From: Candidatus Limnocylindria bacterium
Lineage (GTDB): Bacteria > Chloroflexota > Limnocylindria > QHBO01
Reading direction: 5' to 3'
Length of the DNA: 39,772 nt
Assembly: GCA_030146365.1 (NCBI GenBank)
Contig: JASLBU010000006.1
Coordinates: 1-39,772 of the forward strand
The notes under the pieces are model-generated. The model was not told the DNA's origin, searched no databases, and was given only the letters and a program-made list of their open reading frames with translations. Made by a program: the position numbers and the translations under genes. Below, in pieces: positions 1 through 6,713 of this stretch (within the stretch, counting starts at the first letter, position 1; the number at the start of each line of letters is the position of its first letter).

Positions 1-335
1 TCGAGGTACGAGTCGATCTGGTGCGACTCGTCCATCCCGTCGGGGGGACGCTCATCCGCCGCGTGGATGCCGACAACCCGGATGCCCATGCGTCGCGCGG
101 TCCGGGCGACGCGCACCGCGATCTCTCCCCGATTCGCCACGAGCAGCGAGCGGATGGAGCGCGTCGTCGGCGGGAGCTGGTCGTCGCTGACGGCGGACAG
201 CGACGAACGCGACACGCGCACACGGCTGCCGATCCGTCGCGATGGCAACCGGCCATCGGCGATCCAGCGCTGAACGGTACGGACCGTCACGCCGAGCTCC
301 TGCGCCGCTTCCCGCGGCGTCAGCTCATCCGACAT
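1..335 (-). CDS. Helix-turn-helix / biotin carboxylase fusion, N-terminal part (runs off left edge)
   Basis: The first 111 residues are visible and the rest lies beyond the left edge. Residues about 5-48 form an excisionase/MerR-like helix-turn-helix (LTPREAAQELGV, TVQRWIADGRLPSRRIG). After a short polar linker, residues about 60-111 match the N-terminus of biotin carboxylases (LLVANRGEIAVRVARTARRMG). I translated this codon by codon: the frame is unbroken and no ATG or other plausible internal start precedes the carboxylase part, so it reads as one protein. It begins 25 nt after the hydratase gene ends, and the carboxyltransferase partner is encoded upstream, so it is probably the biotin-carboxylating subunit of methylcrotonyl-CoA carboxylase. 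A GACAAT box 6 nt before the ATG may give it its own leaderless promoter. Autoregulation by the HTH is inference. Confidence 0.8.
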   Translation of the reverse strand, partial: MSDELTPREAAQELGVTVRTVQRWIADGRLPSRRIGSRVRVSRSSLSAVSDDQLPPTTRSIRSLLVANRGEIAVRVARTARRMGIRVVGIHAADERPPDGMDESHQIDSYL

Positions 336-341
336 GTCGTG

Positions 342-347
342 ATTGTC
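342..347 (-). promoter_or_regulatory. Putative -10 box (GACAAT), leaderless start of HTH-biotin carboxylase
   Basis: GACAAT on the minus strand ends 6 nt before the ATG at 335. It lies in the 25-bp gap after the hydratase gene, so the carboxylase may be transcribed both alone and by read-through. Confidence 0.4.
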
Positions 348-360
348 GCAGAAATGGGCG

Positions 361-1149
361 TCAGGTGTTCCAGGACGGTGGGCGCCGCTCGAGAAAGGCA
401 GCGAGGCCCTCCTGGCCCTCATCCGACGTCCGCTGCTCGGCGATGTGGCTCGGCATGCGCTCCCTCGCCTCGCTCACGCCGAGGGTCCGCAGCTCGCCGA
501 GGAGCAGCTTGGCGCGCCGCACCGCGGTCGGACCGGCCGAGCGCAGCTCGGCGAGGAGCGAGGCGATCCGCGCGTCGAGGGCCTCGAGGTCCGCGACGAC
601 CTCGTGGACCAGCCCGATCGTTCGGGCGCGCTCGGCGTCGAAGCGCTCACCGGTGAGGAACAGGGCGCGGGCGTGGGACTCGCCGATCTTCGGGACGACG
701 AACGTGCTGATGACCGCCGGCACGATCCCGAGCCTGGTCTCGGTGAAGCCGAACGTCGCGTTGCTCGTGGCGACCACGATGTCGCTCGTGGCGCAGAGCC
801 CCATGCCGCCCCCCAGCGCGGCTCCCTGGACCCGCGCGATCACGGGCACGGGGCAGGACTCGATGGCGCCGAACATCGCCTGCATGGCGGTCGCGTCACG
901 CTCGTTGTCCTCGGTCGACATGTCGCGAGCCTCGCGCATCCAGGTGACGTCCGCCCCGGCACAGAAGGTGGTGCCATCTCCCTCGAGGACGACGCCACGC
1001 AGGGTCGCCGCAGGCTCGGAGGCCAGTGCCTCGAAGGCGAGTCGAAGCTGCTCGATGAGCGGCGCATTGAAGGCGTTGCGGACCTGCGGCCTGGCCAGCG
1101 CGACCCGCGCGAAGGGCCCGTCACGCGTCACCCGCAGCAGGTCGCTCAC
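361..1149 (-). CDS. liuC: Enoyl-CoA hydratase/isomerase family, methylglutaconyl-CoA hydratase-like
   Basis: A 262-residue crotonase-fold protein starting with GTG. Residues 62-70 (FCAGADVTW) and 112-116 (LGGGM) form the two parts of the oxyanion hole. The stretch around 133-148 (FGFTETRLGIVPAVIS) closely resembles bacterial LiuC-type methylglutaconyl-CoA hydratases, with Glu137 as the likely catalytic acid. The second Glu of classical crotonases (after GGG) is Gly here, which is common in this subgroup. The GTG overlaps the TGA of the SseB-like gene (GTGA), implying coupled translation. Lying between the carboxyltransferase and biotin carboxylase genes, it should hydrate 3-methylglutaconyl-CoA in leucine breakdown. 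Substrate assignment is from similarity and context; another short-chain enoyl-CoA remains possible. Confidence 0.85.
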   Translation of the reverse strand: MSDLLRVTRDGPFARVALARPQVRNAFNAPLIEQLRLAFEALASEPAATLRGVVLEGDGTTFCAGADVTWMREARDMSTEDNERDATAMQAMFGAIESCPVPVIARVQGAALGGGMGLCATSDIVVATSNATFGFTETRLGIVPAVISTFVVPKIGESHARALFLTGERFDAERARTIGLVHEVVADLEALDARIASLLAELRSAGPTAVRRAKLLLGELRTLGVSEARERMPSHIAEQRTSDEGQEGLAAFLERRPPSWNT

Positions 1150-1961
1150 CGACGGCGGCCCCGCCGATGGAACGGCTCGATCACTGCGCGGACCTGGGTC
1201 AGCAGCGGCTCCTCGAGCCAGACGACATCGGTTCCGTCGGGCACGTCGACCGTTGCCGACGCACCCGGCGCGCCCACGAGGCCGAGCATCAGCCCCGCCG
1301 TCCCGGCATCGTCGGTCTCGACGAGGTACGCGGCCGCGACCTCGGTGTCGGCGAGGGCCGAGCGCAGGCTGCGCTCCAGGTCGCGGGTGTCGCTGGCCGG
1401 CGGCCTGACGCGGATGGACCGACGCGCCGTCTCTTCGAACAGCGGTGTGTCGGTGCCCGGGAGCCGGCCAGCCGCCAGGGCGTCCAGCTCATCGGTGTCG
1501 AAGCGGTAGGGGACCGGCCCCGAGGGATCCATGATCGCCGGCAGGCCGGCGGCGGCGAGGTTCGCGACCGCGATTCGCGCCGGCAGCGGCAGGTTCCCCG
1601 TGCGTGCCGGAGCCCAGGCTGCCAGCGCTCCGACCGACCCGAAGACCACGCTCACCGGCTGGCCGTCACCCTCCTGCGCAAGCATCACGCTGATCTCCAC
1701 CTGCTCGTCGTCGTTCACCGCCGATGCGAGGGCCGCCTTGGCCTCGTCCCCGTGCTCGGGCGGCACTGGCAGCAGCAGGGTCCCGTTCATCAGGGTCCGG
1801 TAGAACTCCTGCAGCGCCCGCCGGTCGTCGCCGCGCTCCTCCGCCTCGCGGGCAGCGAGCATCGCCTCGAACAGGTTCGCCGCGCTCTCCTCGAGGGACC
1901 CTGAGGGCACGGACCTGTCATGGGAGCCCGGAGCGGGGGCGTCGGTCGGGAGCTGGGTCAT
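1146..1961 (-). CDS. SseB-family protein (N- and C-terminal SseB-like domains)
   Basis: A 271-residue soluble protein. Residues about 30-160 resemble the SseB N-terminal domain: an early LLPV strand, then a segment like SVVFGSVGALAAWAP and the GLPAIMDPSGPVPYRF motif. The remainder resembles the SseB C-terminal domain (RSIRVRPP, then a VAAAYLVE strand). SseB relates to serine sensitivity in E. coli and such domains often occur in secretion-linked proteins, but no biochemical role can be inferred here. The ATG at 1961 was chosen over upstream in-frame starts because those would run into the divergent glyoxalase-like gene at 2002 and a TACGCT box lies just upstream. Its stop overlaps the start of the hydratase gene, so the two are probably co-expressed, which is odd for a leucine-degradation locus. 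Confidence 0.7.
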   Translation of the reverse strand: MTQLPTDAPAPGSHDRSVPSGSLEESAANLFEAMLAAREAEERGDDRRALQEFYRTLMNGTLLLPVPPEHGDEAKAALASAVNDDEQVEISVMLAQEGDGQPVSVVFGSVGALAAWAPARTGNLPLPARIAVANLAAAGLPAIMDPSGPVPYRFDTDELDALAAGRLPGTDTPLFEETARRSIRVRPPASDTRDLERSLRSALADTEVAAAYLVETDDAGTAGLMLGLVGAPGASATVDVPDGTDVVWLEEPLLTQVRAVIEPFHRRGRRR

Positions 1962-1971
1962 GGGCGCGGTG

Positions 1972-1977
1972 AGCGTA
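1972..1977 (-). promoter_or_regulatory. Putative -10 box (TACGCT) for the SseB-like gene
   Basis: TACGCT on the minus strand ends 10 nt before the ATG at 1961. It lies in the 40-bp divergent space shared with the glyoxalase-like gene, so the two promoters must overlap. Confidence 0.35.
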
Positions 1978-1988
1978 CCGGATGCTGC

Positions 1989-1994
1989 TAGCAT
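1989..1994 (+). promoter_or_regulatory. Putative -10 box (TAGCAT), leaderless start of glyoxalase-like gene
   Basis: TAGCAT is followed by CGGCGCC and then ATG at 2002, the same spacer as in front of the cobalamin adenosyltransferase gene at 12484. Confidence 0.45.
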
Positions 1995-2001
1995 CGGCGC
2001 C

Positions 2002-2793
2002 ATGATCCGCGGGATCGACCACCTCGTGATCGCGTGCAGCGACCCGGACGCCGCGGCGTCCGTGCTCGAGGCCGAAGTCGGCCTGGCGTCCACCGGCGGG
2101 GGGCGCCACGCCGGGCACGGGACCTTCAACCGAATCGCGTGGCTCTCGGACGGGAGCTACCTGGAGCTGATCGGCGTGGACGATCCGGCCCTCGCGGCCG
2201 GCAATCCGGTCGGTGCCGCCACCATTCGCCAGCTGGATGAGCACGGGGACGGGCTGGCGACCTACGCGCTGCGCGTCGATGACCTGCCGCCGGCCAGGAG
2301 TCGGTTGAAGGCTGGAGGCGCGTCCATCGGCCCGGTCATCCATGGCAGTCGCCTGCGCGACGATGGCGAGCTCGTCGAGTGGTGGACGGCCTTCCCGGAC
2401 GAGCCGCTCGGCCCGGCCGCTCCGCCGTTCCTCATCGAGCACGCGCACATCGGCGCCGAGTGGGGCCAGGCAGCACTCGCGCAGCGCGCTCGCTTTGCGC
2501 ACCCGATCGGCTCGCCCGTGAAGCTGCGTCGCCTCGATCTCGCGGCCATCGAGCCGGAGGCCGCCGGTTCGGATCTCCGCGATAAGCTCGGCGTCGACGT
2601 GCGGGTGGCCGGGGACCTGGCTGTGGGGGCCATCGGCCCGCACACGGTCCGCTTCCTGCCGCGGCGCGAGATGCCCGTTGCGGCCGTCGTGACCCTGGGC
2701 GCACGGGTGGACGCGCCACGGACCGCGGGCCTGCTGGGGCTGCGGTTCGACGTCGAGCGTGTCGAACAGCCTGTGCCGGCAACCGCGGGATGA
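2002..2793 (+). CDS. Glyoxalase-like (VOC superfamily) protein
   Basis: A 263-residue protein opening with a typical VOC strand, IRGIDHLVIACSDPDAA, followed by GTFNRIAWLSDGSYLELIGV near residues 45-65. This pattern fits the Glyoxalase_3 type, a two-module beta-alpha-beta fold with a metal site (His6 and Glu55 are candidates). The substrate is unknown. The start at 2002 fits the first conserved strand and a TAGCAT box 7 nt upstream; an in-frame start at 1960 would put the promoter inside the gene. It is divergent from the SseB-like gene and convergent with the carboxyltransferase gene (21-bp gap), so it interrupts the leucine locus on the opposite strand. Confidence 0.75.
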   Translation: MIRGIDHLVIACSDPDAAASVLEAEVGLASTGGGRHAGHGTFNRIAWLSDGSYLELIGVDDPALAAGNPVGAATIRQLDEHGDGLATYALRVDDLPPARSRLKAGGASIGPVIHGSRLRDDGELVEWWTAFPDEPLGPAAPPFLIEHAHIGAEWGQAALAQRARFAHPIGSPVKLRRLDLAAIEPEAAGSDLRDKLGVDVRVAGDLAVGAIGPHTVRFLPRREMPVAAVVTLGARVDAPRTAGLLGLRFDVERVEQPVPATAG

Positions 2794-2814
2794 GCCCTCA
2801 CCCCGCAGCGGGAG

Positions 2815-4413
2815 TCACATCCGGAAGAGGCTGAAGCCCGGAGCGGCGATGGGCGCGTTGAGGGCCGCCGAGATGCCGAGGGCGAGCACCCGTCTCGTGT
2901 CGAGCGGATCGATGACGCCGTCATCCCAGAGGCGCGCAGTGGAGTGGTAGGGCGACCCTTCGCGCTCGTACTTCTCGAGGATGGGCGCCTCGAAGGCGTC
3001 CCGTTCCGCATCCGATCCGAAGTCGCCGCGGACGGTCGACAGCACCCGCGCGGCCTGGGCGCCGCCCATGACGCTGATGCGGGCGTTCGGCCACATCCAG
3101 AGCTGACGGGGACCGTAGGCGCGGCCAGCCATGCCGTAGTTCCCCGCGCCGAACGAGCCGCCGATGATGACGGTGAACTTCGGGACGTTGGTGGTCGACA
3201 CGGCCGTGACCAGCTTGGCCCCGTCCCGCGCGATGCCCCCGGCCTCGTATTCCCGTCCGACCATGAAGCCGGTGATGTTCTGGAGGAAGATGAGCGGGAC
3301 CCGGCGCTGCGAGCAGAGCTCGACGAAGTGGGCCCCCTTCAGTGCCGACTCGCTGAACAGGATCCCGTTGTTGGCCACGATGCCCACCGGGAAGCCGTGC
3401 AATCTGGCGAAGCCGGTGACCAGCGTCTCGCCGTAGCGCTCCTTGAACTCGTGAAACTCCGAGCCGTCCACGAGCCGCGCGATGACCTCGTGGACGTCGT
3501 ACGACTGACGCGCGTCGGCCGGGATGATCCCGTACAGGTCGTCGGGTGAGACGGCAGGGGGCGCCGCTTCGGTCACCGGCCACGGGGGATCCGGCTTGCG
3601 CCAGCCGAGGTTCCGCACGATCTGGCGGCCGAGGGCCAGCGCGTGCTCGTCGTCGAGGGCGTAGTGGTCGGCGACGCCCGAGCGCACCGTGTGCACCTCT
3701 GCGCCGCCGAGCTCCTCGGCGGTCACGATCTCGCCGGTCGCCGCCTGCACCAGCGGCGGCCCACCGAGGAAGATCGTGCCGGTGCCCCTCACGATCACCG
3801 TCTCGTCGCTCATGGCGGGGACGTAGGCGCCGCCCGCCGTGCACGAGCCCATCACCAGTGCCACCTGCGGGATGCCGCGGGCTGACAGCTGTGCCTGGTT
3901 GAAGAAGATCCGGCCGAAGTGGTCGCGGTCGGGAAAGACCTCGTCCTGCAATGGCAGAAACGCGCCGCCCGAGTCCACGAGGTAGAGGCAGGGGAGCCGG
4001 TTCTCGAGCGCCACCTCCTGTGCGCGAAGGTGCTTCTTCACCGTCATGGGGTAGTACGTGCCCCCCTTCACGGTCGCATCGTTGGCCACGATCACGCACT
4101 CGACGCCCTCGACGATCCCGATGCCAGTCACGATGCCGGCGCCCGGAGCATCTCCCTCGTAGAGGTCGGTCGCGGCCAGGGCGTTCAGTTCCAGGAACGC
4201 CGATCCCGGATCGATGAGCCGATCGACTCGCTCGCGGACCGGGAGCTTCCCGCGCTCCCGGTGTCGGGCGATGGACCGATCGTCGCCGCCAGCTCCGCGC
4301 TCGACCAGCTCACGCTGCCGGCCGCGAAGATCGTCGACGAGTCGCCGCATCGCGGCGGCATTGGCGTCGACTCGCGGGTCGGTCGTGTCCAGTTCGGTGC
4401 TCAGAACGGCCAT
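2815..4413 (-). CDS. mccB: Methylcrotonyl-CoA carboxylase, carboxyltransferase (beta) subunit
   Basis: 532 residues, the usual length for this subunit. It transfers carboxyl from carboxybiotin to 3-methylcrotonyl-CoA in leucine catabolism. The N-terminal half has the acyl-CoA carboxylase signature (RHRERGKLPVRERVDRLID) and the MCC-typical run VFPDRDHFGRIFFNQAQLS followed by GIPQVALVMGSCTAGGAYVP. The C-terminal half has ITGFMVGREYEAGGIARDGAK and IIGGSFGAGNYGMAGRAYGP, the carboxybiotin-side oxyanion loop. These motifs separate it from propionyl-CoA carboxylase beta chains. A GATAAT box lies 7 nt before the ATG. It is the first gene on the minus strand of the locus whose hydratase and biotin carboxylase lie 1.7-2.5 kb downstream. 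Confidence 0.92.
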   Translation of the reverse strand: MAVLSTELDTTDPRVDANAAAMRRLVDDLRGRQRELVERGAGGDDRSIARHRERGKLPVRERVDRLIDPGSAFLELNALAATDLYEGDAPGAGIVTGIGIVEGVECVIVANDATVKGGTYYPMTVKKHLRAQEVALENRLPCLYLVDSGGAFLPLQDEVFPDRDHFGRIFFNQAQLSARGIPQVALVMGSCTAGGAYVPAMSDETVIVRGTGTIFLGGPPLVQAATGEIVTAEELGGAEVHTVRSGVADHYALDDEHALALGRQIVRNLGWRKPDPPWPVTEAAPPAVSPDDLYGIIPADARQSYDVHEVIARLVDGSEFHEFKERYGETLVTGFARLHGFPVGIVANNGILFSESALKGAHFVELCSQRRVPLIFLQNITGFMVGREYEAGGIARDGAKLVTAVSTTNVPKFTVIIGGSFGAGNYGMAGRAYGPRQLWMWPNARISVMGGAQAARVLSTVRGDFGSDAERDAFEAPILEKYEREGSPYHSTARLWDDGVIDPLDTRRVLALGISAALNAPIAAPGFSLFRM

Positions 4414-4420
4414 GGCGCAG

Positions 4421-4426
4421 ATTATC
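4421..4426 (-). promoter_or_regulatory. Putative -10 box (GATAAT), leaderless start of mccB
   Basis: GATAAT on the minus strand ends 7 nt before the mccB ATG, in the 42-bp gap after the upstream hypothetical gene. Confidence 0.45.
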
Positions 4427-4455
4427 GCCGCCCGGCGCTGGCTGGCGAGACGTCG

Positions 4456-5037
4456 TCAGGCCAGGGTGACGAGAGGGACGAGCTGGCTGACGTGAGCGCT
4501 GTTCACGATGGCGACGCTCACGACATGCTCGAACGGTGGCTGGCCGGCGTGGAGGATGTACGCGTCGGTGAGCGGGATGAAGCGCTGGGCGCGAAGGATG
4601 TGAGGGCCGATGTCGACGCCGGGCGCGACATGGACGTTACCGGTGACGCTGAACGGGCCGGCCACAAGGGCGGCGCGCCGCAGCCGGCGGTGCAGCCGCA
4701 GCTGGCGGCTGGCACGCCACTCGGGTGGCATGGCCAGGATCACGCGGTCCGTCGCAAGAGACTCCCACTCGCCGTTCTGGTGAGGGTCGCCCGCGGCGTC
4801 GATCGGCGCGGAACGGTCATCCAGGGGACCGGGACTGGGCCGCCAGAGGCGAAGCTCATCCTGGGTGCTCAGCAGATCGGTGACGCGCCTGCCGTTCGGG
4901 GCAATCCAGCCGACGATGCGGGCATCGGCGGTGTAGAGCTCGACCGGCGCCAGTTCCGCGGACGCAGAGACCGCCATCGCCGCGCTTCCGTGCGTGGCCG
5001 ACGGGCCGGGACCGCGGCGCCAGTTCCAGAACGACAC
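4456..5037 (-). CDS. Hypothetical protein with N-terminal Trp-rich start
   Basis: 193 residues with no family I can name. A GTG at 5037 gives a start of VSFWNWRRGPGP and has AGGAGG a few bases upstream, so I prefer it to the ATG at 5070. The body has beta-rich segments (VELYTADARIVGWIAPNGRRVTD; later VAGPFSVTGNVHVAPGVDIG, then an FIPLTDAYI strand), suggesting a small beta-barrel or ligand-binding domain. There is no signal peptide or membrane helix. It lies 42 bp upstream of mccB on the same strand, but mccB seems to have its own promoter, so co-function is not implied. Confidence 0.6.
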   Translation of the reverse strand: MSFWNWRRGPGPSATHGSAAMAVSASAELAPVELYTADARIVGWIAPNGRRVTDLLSTQDELRLWRPSPGPLDDRSAPIDAAGDPHQNGEWESLATDRVILAMPPEWRASRQLRLHRRLRRAALVAGPFSVTGNVHVAPGVDIGPHILRAQRFIPLTDAYILHAGQPPFEHVVSVAIVNSAHVSQLVPLVTLA

Positions 5038-5178
5038 GTCGCCTCCTGCTCGTGATCGGCCCTGGGGCACGTTGGGCCGTGGCCCGCACCGTACGCCACG
5101 GCGGGGGAGTCACCAAGTGGTCGATAGTCCTAACAGGGCCGGTGCTCCGATGCATCGGATCGACCGCCGGCCGTCGCG

Positions 5179-5184
5179 TATCGT
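5179..5184 (+). promoter_or_regulatory. Putative -10 box (TATCGT), leaderless start of csaA
   Basis: TATCGT ends 6 nt before the ATG at 5191, at the end of a 153-bp divergent intergenic region. Confidence 0.4.
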
Positions 5185-5190
5185 GCGGCG

Positions 5191-5526
5191 ATGATCGACC
5201 TCGCCGACTTTCTGCGCGTCGACATGCGCGTCGGGCGGATCCTTGCCGCCGAACCGTTTCCGGAAGCCCGAAAGCCGAGCTACCGGCTGAGGATCGACTT
5301 CGGCCCCGAGCTCGGGGAGCGGGTCAGCTCTGCCCAGCTGACCGTGACCTATCCCGATCCCGCCCGCCTCGTGGGGCGGCAGGTGGTCGCGGTCGTCAAC
5401 TTCCCTCCGCGTCGGATCGCCGGCTTCGATTCGCAGGTTCTCGTCCTGGGCGCCATGGACGATGACGGAGGCGTCTTCCTGCTCGCCCCGGACCCAGCCT
5501 GCGAGCCGGGCCTGCGTATCGGCTGA
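5191..5526 (+). CDS. csaA: CsaA-like tRNA-binding domain protein
   Basis: 111 residues, the full length of stand-alone CsaA. It has the tRNA-binding OB-fold pattern seen in CsaA and the MetRS C-terminus: FLRVDMRVGRIL near the start, a YRLRIDFG strand, SSAQLT, GRQVVAVVNFPPRRIAGFDSQ and VLVLGA. Bacillus CsaA binds tRNA-like RNA and has been reported as a chaperone-like factor; its function in this organism is not shown. It is a monocistronic plus-strand gene with a TATCGT box 6 nt upstream, divergent from the hypothetical gene at 4456-5037. Confidence 0.88.
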   Translation: MIDLADFLRVDMRVGRILAAEPFPEARKPSYRLRIDFGPELGERVSSAQLTVTYPDPARLVGRQVVAVVNFPPRRIAGFDSQVLVLGAMDDDGGVFLLAPDPACEPGLRIG

Positions 5527-5585
5527 GCGGGATGGGTAGCCGGCCGGCCCGACGAGGCGTTTGCCGGCTGGTTGGCCGCCGGCGA

Positions 5586-5591
5586 TACTCT
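5586..5591 (+). promoter_or_regulatory. Putative -10 box (TACTCT), leaderless start at GTG 5600
   Basis: GATACTCT precedes the GTG at 5600 by 8 nt. It supports the GTG start over the in-frame start at 5561. Confidence 0.35.
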
Positions 5592-5599
5592 CGGAGCCC

Positions 5600-6034
5600 G
5601 TGAATGACCATCCGCTTCTTGGACCCGCCCCGGACGGCATGCCGGACCCGAACGTCGTGCCGCCGCAGCTGGCCCGAAGCGGCGACCCGTTCGCTGCGCT
5701 GCGCCTGGTGCACTTCTTCTCGCGACTGCGGCGGAACGAAACGCTCCAGCTGCGCGATGTGGTCGCGGCGCTGAACGCCTCCTATCTGGACTGGTATTTC
5801 AGCGAGAAGGTGGTGCTCGCCGAGATCGTCCAGCTCCAGGCGAACTGGGGCATCAGCTTCCACGGCGACGACCGGATCGTGCTGGACCGCAACGAGCGCG
5901 GGCACACCCTGCTCATCACCGACTCGACGAAGATGAGCACTTTCCTGGTGGGTGAGGCACGACGCCTCGCCGAGGCGTGCGATCAGGAGCTGCGGCGCTT
6001 CACGCTCGGCGACGGGGTCTCCACGGACAACTAG
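5600..6034 (+). CDS. Hypothetical protein, 144 aa
   Basis: No family recognised. The core (about residues 30-120) is predicted mixed alpha/beta: FAALRLVHFFSRLRR, then LQLRDVVAALNASYLDWYFS and a DDRIVLDRNERGHTLLITDS segment, then a charged C-terminal helix. There is no signal or membrane segment. The GTG start at 5600 is chosen because a TACTCT box lies just upstream and residues before it look non-coding. Its TAG stop shares the palindrome CTAG with the stop of the convergent ktrA gene, so the two genes overlap by 3-4 bases. Confidence 0.6.
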   Translation: MNDHPLLGPAPDGMPDPNVVPPQLARSGDPFAALRLVHFFSRLRRNETLQLRDVVAALNASYLDWYFSEKVVLAEIVQLQANWGISFHGDDRIVLDRNERGHTLLITDSTKMSTFLVGEARRLAEACDQELRRFTLGDGVSTDN

Positions 6035-6681
6035 CCGCGCAGCTGGTCGAGTTTGTCGTCGCGGCCGATGAGGATCAGCTCGTCGTCGGCCGCGATCCGC
6101 TCGTCGCGGGCGGGGTTCACGTGCACCTGCTGCCCTCGCCGGAGCGCGATCGGCGTGAGGCCGAGCCGCGTCTTCAGATCGAGCTCGCCGAGCGACTTTC
6201 CGATGAACGACTTCGGCGGTCTGATCTTCTCGATCCCGAAGTTCGGCGCCACGTCCAGGTAGTCGATCACGTTGGGGACGTTGAACGAGTGCGCCAGGCG
6301 GAGGCCGGTCTCTCGCTCGGGCAGGACGACACGGTCGGCCCCCACGCGCGACAGGATCTCGGCATGGAGCTGGCCGCCCGCCTTGGCGATCACCGTTCGC
6401 ACGCCGAGACGCTTCAGCACCATGGTGGCGAAGATCGATGGTTCTGCATCGGTGCTGATGGCCACGATTGCAGTCTGGAAGTCTCCGGCGCCGGCGGAGC
6501 GGAGCGCGTCCTCATCGGCGGCGTCCAGTTGAAGCGCGTGGGTGACGTCCGGGGCGATGTCGTTGACCTGCTGCTCGCCCCGGTCGATCGCGAGTACCTC
6601 GTGGCCCAGGCGCTCGAGCTCCCGGGCGACGGCCGAGCCGAACCGGCCGAGCCCGATCACCATCACCTGTTCCCTGGCCAT
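6031..6681 (-). CDS. ktrA: Potassium uptake regulator KtrA/TrkA (RCK domains)
   Basis: 216 residues, typical of one-RCK KtrA. The N-terminal Rossmann part has VIGLGRFGSAVA (GxGxxG at 10-15) and an acidic end of strand 2 (LAIDRGEQQ), fitting NAD(H)/ATP binding. The C-terminal RCK_C part runs from about 135 (FGIEKIRPPKSFIGKSLGEL) to DDELILIGR. KtrA forms a cytoplasmic gating ring under the TrkH/KtrB pore, which is encoded 32 bp upstream on the same strand. GGAG lies 8 nt before the ATG. The pair is almost certainly one operon. Confidence 0.92.
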   Translation of the reverse strand: MAREQVMVIGLGRFGSAVARELERLGHEVLAIDRGEQQVNDIAPDVTHALQLDAADEDALRSAGAGDFQTAIVAISTDAEPSIFATMVLKRLGVRTVIAKAGGQLHAEILSRVGADRVVLPERETGLRLAHSFNVPNVIDYLDVAPNFGIEKIRPPKSFIGKSLGELDLKTRLGLTPIALRRGQQVHVNPARDERIAADDELILIGRDDKLDQLRG

Positions 6682-6713
6682 GCTTCGTTGCTCCGATCTG
6701 CTGGGAGGTGAGC

